Assembly (NCBI GenBank): GCA_964544765.1
Contig: CAZJDM010000035.1
Span: 1-32,792 of the forward strand
From: CAZJDM01 sp964544765
GTDB taxonomy: Bacteria > Bdellovibrionota_B > Oligoflexia > CAYFLR01
Direction of reading: 5' to 3'
Length of the DNA: 32,792 nucleotides
The notes under the pieces were generated by a model that saw only the letters and a list, made by a program, of their open reading frames with translations, was not told where the DNA came from and made no database searches. The translations under genes were made by a program, and so were the position numbers. Positions 13,961 through 19,944 of the stretch are shown here, piece by piece. Each line of letters starts with the position of its first letter. Position 1 is the first letter of the stretch.

Positions 13961-15379
13961 TCACTTAAAGTCTATCTTTGATAATTTAGATTTAATAAAT
14001 TTTAATAACTGCTCTTGTTTTTTTTTAGGTAAAAAACTGCGCTTTATAGTTTTTTCCATCAATTCATACCTTAGTAGATATTGATTTAGAATTCTCTTAG
14101 AGACTTTAGTCGGTATTTTTAAATATTCCCCAAAAGCAAGCCAATCTTTATAATTGACATTATTTATTTTTCCTTGCATAGGCAAGGTTAGTTCCTTTTG
14201 AGGCTCTGTATCAATTAACTGGGTTGAAACCAAATCAAAACCTGGAGCAAAAACTACCTTCCCCCCCTCAGTCAAAATAGCCAAGTTTTTTAAATGTAAA
14301 TCATTATTACCTATTAAATAAGAAAAGAATACATATTCAAAATAACGAATAAGTTGTTGCCCTGGTATTGTGGCATTTTCTCTCAGCCAGGTACCAACTT
14401 GTTCATAAGATCCTTTGTACTTGTCGGCATCTATATTACGATTAAAAATCTGACCAAAATCTTCCATTGATCGCTTAGAAATCTTTCCTGCTGGTGAAAT
14501 ACTTCGATCAAAACGCCTTGTTATATAACCACACTCACCAGAAGAAAAAACAATAAGGCCATGAGAAGCTACATCAAGACCTAATGCTTTAGCCAACATC
14601 ATTATACAATGTTCATTTGCCGGAAAATCAGGCACTTCCTTTGGTGGTGGTTTTAAAATATACAGACCCTCACCGGTAACAAAAGTCAATCTTTTTTGTT
14701 CTTTCACACTCGCCATAATGGAGAGAGAGAGTTTTTGTTGAGCGCCAGTTACCGACAAACTTTGATTTAAATTGGTCTTTGCCAGTTCCTCGACATCCTC
14801 AAGGTCAATATTTAGTTGATGATCAATTTGAGTGGCTTTTAGACCAAAAAGTTGCTGGGCACATAAGCTATGGTATTGCTCAGCACATTTTTCACCACAA
14901 ACCAAACATCGTCCAGTTAGATTGACTTGTTTCATTATTTTTTTACGTTCTAAAATTTTCCGTTTTGATCGCCGAGATACTGGAACAATACCAACCTTCC
15001 GCTTATTGATATTGGAAGATTCTGGTTCCTTAACTGCAGATAGATTGACCAAAGAGTTATCCCTTTTGATAGAAGCAGAACCAATACAATCACCACAAAC
15101 GGTTAATAATAGTTCCATCCGGTCTCGTGATTTAATTTTAAAATGATAAGTAGCTATGTTTAACAGCCATCCTTCTGGTATTAAGCCGTCAAAAAACCCT
15201 AATAACCTTTCTTTTTGGATCTTATCCCGACTAAGAGGAATTGTAACCGAGATTGCTGAAGATTCAGAAGCAAGGTAATCAGGAGTATATTGAAAACAAT
15301 AATTGCCATCTTCTTGTTCGATGATATCACCACAGTATTGATTATAGTTATATACTAATCCTCTTTTCATATATTTCAT
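13961..15379 (-). CDS. hipA: HipA-type kinase toxin with fused HipS-like domain and zinc knuckle
   Basis: A 472-residue Ser/Thr kinase of the HipA family. Residues 1-107 are the N-subdomain (VTIPLSRDK, FFDGLIPEGWL, LLTVCGDCIGSASI), which is a separate protein, HipS, in HipBST systems. A basic linker leads to a CxxC...HxxC knuckle (C158, C161, H170, C173). The kinase follows: a SLSVTGAQQK glycine loop (207-216) with Ser207/Ser209 as possible autophosphorylation sites, ATP-binding Lys243, FPANE (252-256), catalytic NDLHLKN (Asp360, Asn365) and the metal-binding Asp382 in PGFDL. All key residues are intact. Known relatives inactivate GltX or TrpS by phosphorylation; the target here is unknown. 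The gene lies ten bases after hipB. Two start ATGs exist (residues 1 and 4). Confidence 0.9.
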   Translation of the reverse strand: MKYMKRGLVYNYNQYCGDIIEQEDGNYCFQYTPDYLASESSAISVTIPLSRDKIQKERLLGFFDGLIPEGWLLNIATYHFKIKSRDRMELLLTVCGDCIGSASIKRDNSLVNLSAVKEPESSNINKRKVGIVPVSRRSKRKILERKKIMKQVNLTGRCLVCGEKCAEQYHSLCAQQLFGLKATQIDHQLNIDLEDVEELAKTNLNQSLSVTGAQQKLSLSIMASVKEQKRLTFVTGEGLYILKPPPKEVPDFPANEHCIMMLAKALGLDVASHGLIVFSSGECGYITRRFDRSISPAGKISKRSMEDFGQIFNRNIDADKYKGSYEQVGTWLRENATIPGQQLIRYFEYVFFSYLIGNNDLHLKNLAILTEGGKVVFAPGFDLVSTQLIDTEPQKELTLPMQGKINNVNYKDWLAFGEYLKIPTKVSKRILNQYLLRYELMEKTIKRSFLPKKKQEQLLKFIKSKLSKIDFK

Positions 15380-15389
15380 GTCCCTTCAC

Positions 15390-15668
15390 TTATAGACGCT
15401 CATTATTTTCACCTTCGTTTATCACATCTTCAATTTTAGCCACCATCTTCCGCTCAATGGGAATAAGTTCATACCCTAAAAAGTCCATTAACTCCTGTAG
15501 TTTATACAGATGAACAGTCAAATGCCCTTGCTCAATTGCACGTATAACCTTCAAATTAGTCCCAGTCATCTCAGCCAACTCCTTTTGAGTGACACCCATT
15601 TCTTTACGAATATATTTAAAAAATTTTGCCAATCTACCCAGTTGATCAGATCTTTGAGAATCAATCAT
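15390..15668 (-). CDS. hipB: HipB-type antitoxin, XRE helix-turn-helix
   Basis: About 92 residues with a typical XRE fold: the recognition region reads MGVTQKELAEMTGTNLKVIRAIEQG, followed by a short C-terminal 'LYKLQELMDFLGYELIPIERK' strand that in HipB proteins helps dimerise. It should bind the operators directly upstream and neutralise HipA. The preferred start is the ATG four codons inside the longest frame, because the alternative GTG at 15680 overlaps the GTGAGA sequence that serves as the ribosome binding site. hipA follows after ten bases, as in classical hipBA operons, so the antitoxin is made first. Confidence 0.88.
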   Translation of the reverse strand: MIDSQRSDQLGRLAKFFKYIRKEMGVTQKELAEMTGTNLKVIRAIEQGHLTVHLYKLQELMDFLGYELIPIERKMVAKIEDVINEGENNERL

Positions 15669-15683
15669 AATTAATCTCACTTT

Positions 15684-15709
15684 TTATTATACCTTATAAG
15701 GGATAATAA
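15684..15709. promoter_or_regulatory. hip operator 1
   Basis: Near-perfect dyad with the core TACCTTATAAGGGATA, flanked by TTAT and ATAA. It lies downstream of the expected transcription start and upstream of the hipB ribosome binding site, where bound HipB would block elongation. Probably bound by HipB, by analogy with hipBA autoregulation. Confidence 0.75.
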
Positions 15710-15723
15710 CCCCCTTCATCCAT

Positions 15724-15749
15724 TTATTATACCTTACAGGGGGTAATAA
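15724..15749. promoter_or_regulatory. hip operator 2, over the promoter
   Basis: Second copy with the core TACCTTACAGGGGGTA, less symmetric than copy 1. Its centre is exactly 40 bp from that of operator 1. It covers the -10 box and the whole -35/-10 spacer of the hip promoter. Confidence 0.72.
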
Positions 15750-15754
15750 TGCAA
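15726..15754 (-). promoter_or_regulatory. hipBA promoter
   Basis: On the minus strand TTGCAT (15749-15754) and a consensus TATAAT (15726-15731) are separated by exactly 17 bases, about 60 bases before the hipB start. It is the best-formed sigma70-type promoter in the window and is embedded in operator 2. Confidence 0.7.
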
Positions 15755-15763
15755 GTTTATACA

Positions 15764-15789
15764 AAATTACCCCTTATAAGGTATAATTT
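15764..15789. promoter_or_regulatory. hip operator 3
   Basis: Third copy, in inverted orientation, with the core TACCCCTTATAAGGTA. Its centre is again exactly 40 bp from operator 2, placing it upstream of the -35. Copies 1 and 3 are the most symmetric, with operator 2 between them. Confidence 0.75.
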
Positions 15790-15832
15790 TTTCCTACGAT
15801 GAAACCACCGATCATTTGGAAACATTTTTAAA

Positions 15833-17068
15833 TTATTGTTTATTAATTTTAACTTGAGAAATTAAGTAAGGAGATTCTCCTGGTTGGTAGGCATCGCTAG
15901 CTATTTCAATTAAATTTCTTCCCAAATAATCAAAAAGATTAGAATTGATTTGAAACTGTGGTAAACGTCCAACCACTTCACCATTCTTCAGTAAAAAAGC
16001 TGCCTGAACCGGCGTAGAAAAATCACCGTTAGGAAGAAAATCACCTCCAGCTGCTATAAAGGAAACAATCAGTTCGGGAATGTCTTTAGTGATCTCCTTA
16101 AATGACCTTTTTCCTGGTTCTAAACGAACAATATTAGGACGAATGGAAACACCTGAATTATATTCACGGTAACCATTGCCAGTAGGATCAATGGAGTATT
16201 TCTGAGCATTACGCAAATCGGTAATCAGGTTAACAAACTCACCGTTCTTAAAAAGGGGTAATTTAGATTGACTTCTTCTATAACCATCACCATCAAATGG
16301 ACTCCAGGCTATACTTTTTGTATCATGATTAATATCATACATAGTTAGACTGTCATGAAATATTTTTTCATTCAATTTATTTGAAAATAAAGAAACATTT
16401 TGGAAATATTTATCAGCACAAATACGTTTGGTTACTTCACCTTCAATTAACTCATTATCTATAAAGACAATGGGATAGATTTTATTCTCTATATCGACCA
16501 GAGTTTCAAATTTATCAATATATTTTTGATGAGACCCGATCATCTCATAAGGATTCAACTTTTCCATGGAGACAGCATTCATCCATCCATCAATCATATT
16601 TCCTGAACTTTTATGTCGATATATATCTAAACTATAAGCAAATTTATACTGATAAGATAGCTTGGTATCTAGTGAGTTATCAAGTTCAACCTTCACAATC
16701 TTTTCAACCCAACGACCATCATGCAGAAAATTAGGAGCAACATGATCAATCTTTTTGATCAAATCATTTAAATTATCTATCATTTCCTCTGTATTAATGG
16801 ACGATCCATCGTGATCATCTTGAAAGAAGTGAACTCCAGCAGGTAAAGCATATTCAAAAGGAATACCTTGAGTTCGTTTCTCTTTAGCTTGACTAAGGAG
16901 TTTCTCTCTAGAAACATCTCCTACACAACATACAGTTGATAGTAAACCATCATGTTGACAACGAAAGGCATTTTTAACAGTTTTGCATTTCCTTACCGAA
17001 TTAATCTGAGAAGCATTAAATTCGACTTTAACTTCATCTTCAGTTACTTTTAAATATTCATCGACCAT
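15833..17068 (-). CDS. tldE: TldD/PmbA family protein, TldE-like partner subunit
   Basis: A 411-residue protein of the TldD/PmbA peptidase superfamily. It shows family features such as 'FVNLITDLRNAQKYSIDPTGNGYRE', 'RPNIVRLEPGK', and a C-terminal 'GGDFLPNGDFSTPVQAAFLLKNGEVVG', but lacks the HExxxH zinc motif. That absence is typical of the TldE/PmbA subunit, which pairs with the metal-bearing TldD to form a heterodimer that digests unfolded peptides or matures ribosomally made peptides. AAGGAG precedes the ATG by five bases, and the gene begins nine bases after the tldD stop codon, so the two are co-translated. No obvious precursor-peptide gene is beside it. Confidence 0.82.
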   Translation of the reverse strand: MVDEYLKVTEDEVKVEFNASQINSVRKCKTVKNAFRCQHDGLLSTVCCVGDVSREKLLSQAKEKRTQGIPFEYALPAGVHFFQDDHDGSSINTEEMIDNLNDLIKKIDHVAPNFLHDGRWVEKIVKVELDNSLDTKLSYQYKFAYSLDIYRHKSSGNMIDGWMNAVSMEKLNPYEMIGSHQKYIDKFETLVDIENKIYPIVFIDNELIEGEVTKRICADKYFQNVSLFSNKLNEKIFHDSLTMYDINHDTKSIAWSPFDGDGYRRSQSKLPLFKNGEFVNLITDLRNAQKYSIDPTGNGYREYNSGVSIRPNIVRLEPGKRSFKEITKDIPELIVSFIAAGGDFLPNGDFSTPVQAAFLLKNGEVVGRLPQFQINSNLFDYLGRNLIEIASDAYQPGESPYLISQVKINKQ

Positions 17069-17077
17069 ATTTACTCC

Positions 17078-18436
17078 TTACCCAACATCCATTGATTTAA
17101 TTCGTATAGCTCCACCACCGCATCCAACAGGCAACGGCCCTTGCTCTCCTTTACCACAACCACCAACCGTATTGAAATCAAAGTTATTATCCATACTGAT
17201 GTCTTCAATATCACTCAATGTATTAAAAACAGAACCCGATACAACAGCTACTTTGATTGGGTCTCCTATTTTACCATCTTTAATTCGATATGCTCGATTA
17301 GGCGCAATGGTAAAGGTACTTAAACCCGATCCATGTTTCATTGAATGCACATAAACACCTTCTTTTATACCCGCAAGAAGCTCTTCAAAAGGTTTATTTT
17401 GAGGCTTAAAATAGGTATTAGTCATTCTCACCACAGGCTCAAAGCGATAATCCATTGCCCTAGCGTTGCCAGTAGGGGGCTCATTCATAGAGACAGATGT
17501 TGTTAGACTATGTAAACGACTATTTAAAATACCATCTTTAATCAAATATACTTGACTATTTTTAATCCCTTCATCATCATAAGGAGTGTAACCACAACTA
17601 TCAGGAACATTCCCATCATCAACAATATTTAGAATTTTAGAACCCATCTTTTTACCCAAGTGCCATTGTTCCAAAGCATGTTTATCACCTAAGACATTAT
17701 CGGCTTCGGATTTATGACCAAAGGCTTCGTGGGCAAAAACACCGGCCACCTTACTGGACATAACTAATGGATACTTTCCCGGTTTAATATTCTCAGTTTC
17801 AACAAAGGGAACACTGTGCTCAATTTCCTCACCTAATCTCTGAAATAATTCTTTTTTCAATTGATCAAAAGAAATAAAACCTAAACCATAGTTACTTTCA
17901 AACTTAGAATCCCCTTTAACTAAACTAAAGGAACTTCTAATACCCGCTGCATTATGATCATAAGTGTAATAAGTGCCAACAGATGATTTAAAATGTTTTA
18001 CTTTATACCAATCCTTATAAAATAAATTACAACTTTTAATCAAATTATTGGTTGATAAAAGGTCATTGCAACTTTCACAAAGATTCACTTTTTCATCTGT
18101 GGAAATCTTAGCAACCGAAATATCAGAATATTTCAATAATGTTTCATTGTAAGGTTCAATCAAATGCTTAAAAGAAGGAATTTTTCCTTTAATAACCTTA
18201 CTCCCCTTACACAACTTATTAATTTCTTCCTCTAAACTATTTAAATCTGTAGTTGAGCTGTAATACCAAGCCCCATTATTAAATACTCTGATAAAAGCGG
18301 CTAAATAAGAATCGGTTAAGCTGGTTTGTAAAGTACAATCCTTATAGAGGATTTTGGTATATGAAAAATCTTCGATTCTTACGTCTGCGTAATCACAATT
18401 GAATGTACTTAAATCCAAATCTCGTAATATATCCAT
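17078..18436 (-). CDS. tldD: TldD-like zinc metallopeptidase subunit
   Basis: A 452-residue TldD/PmbA family protein. The metal motif is intact: HEAFGH at residues 236-241 in 'GVFAHEAFGHKSEADNVLG'. The typical 'GYTPYDDEGIKNSQVYLIKDGIL' segment, the 'PTGNARAMDYRFEPVVRMTNTY' segment and a C-terminal glycine/cysteine cluster (VGGCGKGEQGPLPVGCGGG) also match TldD. TldD supplies the active site within a TldD/TldE heterodimer acting in the cytoplasm on extended peptides; E. coli TldD/E matures microcin B17 and clears CcdA. GAGG lies eight bases before the ATG. It is first in a two-gene operon with the tldE-like gene. Confidence 0.9.
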   Translation of the reverse strand: MDILRDLDLSTFNCDYADVRIEDFSYTKILYKDCTLQTSLTDSYLAAFIRVFNNGAWYYSSTTDLNSLEEEINKLCKGSKVIKGKIPSFKHLIEPYNETLLKYSDISVAKISTDEKVNLCESCNDLLSTNNLIKSCNLFYKDWYKVKHFKSSVGTYYTYDHNAAGIRSSFSLVKGDSKFESNYGLGFISFDQLKKELFQRLGEEIEHSVPFVETENIKPGKYPLVMSSKVAGVFAHEAFGHKSEADNVLGDKHALEQWHLGKKMGSKILNIVDDGNVPDSCGYTPYDDEGIKNSQVYLIKDGILNSRLHSLTTSVSMNEPPTGNARAMDYRFEPVVRMTNTYFKPQNKPFEELLAGIKEGVYVHSMKHGSGLSTFTIAPNRAYRIKDGKIGDPIKVAVVSGSVFNTLSDIEDISMDNNFDFNTVGGCGKGEQGPLPVGCGGGAIRIKSMDVG

Positions 18437-18514
18437 AATTTTCCTCTAAAATGATTAGTTTTTATCTAGATCGGAAAATGATTACAATCCGAAATACAGT
18501 TTCCTTATGCCTCC

Positions 18515-19222
18515 TCATTCATCAGTCAAGGTGCAATAAAATTCTGAGATGCTTAAATCAGCGGTTACATCATCTAAGACAGGATTTCGGGGGCGATCTT
18601 TTAATTTGGTTTGAACCATTTGGGTACAACTGGCCTCCCCTTTTAATGTTGGTGTAACAGTTGAAATAGTGATAGAGCATTCACCTTCATATTTAAAATC
18701 ATTCTCAGTGTTAGGCTCATCTGGAGAAATGCTGGTTGTAACTCGAGCCATACTATAGGTATTTAAGTATTGCCCACTGGTATCTGATAAAACATCAACC
18801 TCAATAAAGCAATTTTCATACTCAAAACCTGTCTTAGTACCTTCGTTAGAGGCATCTTGACTGCAAGTATACGTCGTTGCCTCACTAGAGGCATTCTTAA
18901 TTTTAATATTCAAAGAAGGTTTTCCACTACCAGCACCAATTTGAACCTTGACCAAACCACTTTCTTTATTTCTAGTACATTTAGTAACCGAGGTCAATTG
19001 AACACTAGCGTTATCAGTACTGTATTGAGAATTGGCTAAAGCAAATGTCGCGTAATATGTTGGATCGTTGAGGTTATCATCATCTTCTTCTTTACCACAG
19101 GAAGCATTTATAAAAAAAATAATCATTATCAAGCTGACAAAAGATATGTAAGTAGTAGTATCCCAAACAGATTTAGATATAGATTTAAATATAGATTTGG
19201 ATTTAGTTTTAGAAATACTCAT
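18515..19222 (-). CDS. Putative lipoprotein, unknown family
   Basis: A 235-residue exported protein. A repetitive basic N-terminus (SKTKSKSIFKSISKS) precedes a hydrophobic segment ending in FINASC, a fair lipobox, then an acidic GKEEDDD linker. The mature part is beta-rich with about six cysteines, suggesting disulfides in the periplasm or at the surface. No known domain is recognised. The unusually long basic leader is encoded by 12-bp repeats. The start follows a G-rich GGGGGGTC tract rather than a standard AGGAG site. It ends 78 bases before tldD and could be in the same transcript. Confidence 0.65.
   Translation of the reverse strand: MSISKTKSKSIFKSISKSVWDTTTYISFVSLIMIIFFINASCGKEEDDDNLNDPTYYATFALANSQYSTDNASVQLTSVTKCTRNKESGLVKVQIGAGSGKPSLNIKIKNASSEATTYTCSQDASNEGTKTGFEYENCFIEVDVLSDTSGQYLNTYSMARVTTSISPDEPNTENDFKYEGECSITISTVTPTLKGEASCTQMVQTKLKDRPRNPVLDDVTADLSISEFYCTLTDE
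19170..19217. repeat. Degenerate 12-bp repeats encoding the lipoprotein leader
   Basis: Four consecutive 12-base units of the type GATTTAGATATA encode the K-S-I-F/K-S-x-S leader of the lipoprotein. The in-frame period means unit gain or loss would change only leader length. Confidence 0.6.
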
Positions 19223-19271
19223 TTTGACCCCCCAATAGCTTTATTCAATTTAAACTAATCTAATACTAATA

Positions 19272-19898
19272 TTACTTTTTAAAATCTAATGCACCTAAAT
19301 AATCATCAAAAGCATTTTTTGTACTAGTACTCACCGCGGGATATTTTTTAGATAATATTACTCGTGCGGCTTTTATTTCTTTAGAAGAATTCTTTATAAT
19401 GGGACTATTAACGAATTCGCTCCCATGATATTTAAAATCAAAACCACGACTTTGCCAAGCTAGCAATCCTTTACCCTGCAGTGAGATCGCATCATATATT
19501 CTCTCATGAAAACCTCCTAATCCCTGAGGGACCTCTAAAGAATTGACATAACCTAAAAGAGTTTGATAATCAGTACCCACATTATCAATCGTATATTTCT
19601 CTTCACCACTTAAACTTTTAAAAGCCGTTATTCTTAGAACAATAGCCTGATCTATGGTATCTAAAATCGTTCCCAGATAATAATTTTCATCCTCAGTAAG
19701 GATCTCATCAGATTCAAAAACGGTACGACGATGTGGGATAGCGTTATAGGCTGAACTTACAGTATAATTAGTTTCAAAACTTGGCAATTCTGTAACAACA
19801 GGAAGCGAAGCATCCCTTTTTATCTTACCCTTATTGATATAATAATCATAACCAAAGTACCCGCCCACAATCAGAATAATAATAAACATCTTATTCAT
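19272..19898 (-). CDS. Small membrane-anchored protein, unknown family
   Basis: About 208 residues with one N-terminal transmembrane segment (MNKMFIIILIVGGYFGYDYYINKGKIKRD) and a periplasmic, mostly helical domain. It is not recognised. The start is the ATG with GGAG six bases upstream; a TTG four codons earlier overlaps that ribosome binding site and is rejected. A segment 'GLGGFHERIYDAISLQGKGLLAWQSRGFDFKYHGSEF' looks like a helix pair. It sits between two lipoprotein genes and lies about 46 bases after the 926-residue protein, so the three may be one envelope operon. Confidence 0.6.
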   Translation of the reverse strand: MNKMFIIILIVGGYFGYDYYINKGKIKRDASLPVVTELPSFETNYTVSSAYNAIPHRRTVFESDEILTEDENYYLGTILDTIDQAIVLRITAFKSLSGEEKYTIDNVGTDYQTLLGYVNSLEVPQGLGGFHERIYDAISLQGKGLLAWQSRGFDFKYHGSEFVNSPIIKNSSKEIKAARVILSKKYPAVSTSTKNAFDDYLGALDFKK

Positions 19899-19944
19899 TT
19901 GTTTCTCCAAACAATAAGGTAGTCAATATTTGATTTTCGATATA

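Noticed and set aside
15684..15789. The three hip dyads as a CRISPR-like array or terminators
   Set aside because: The copies are palindromic operators in mixed orientation with short unrelated gaps and surround a good promoter; there are no uniform spacers, cas genes or U tracts.
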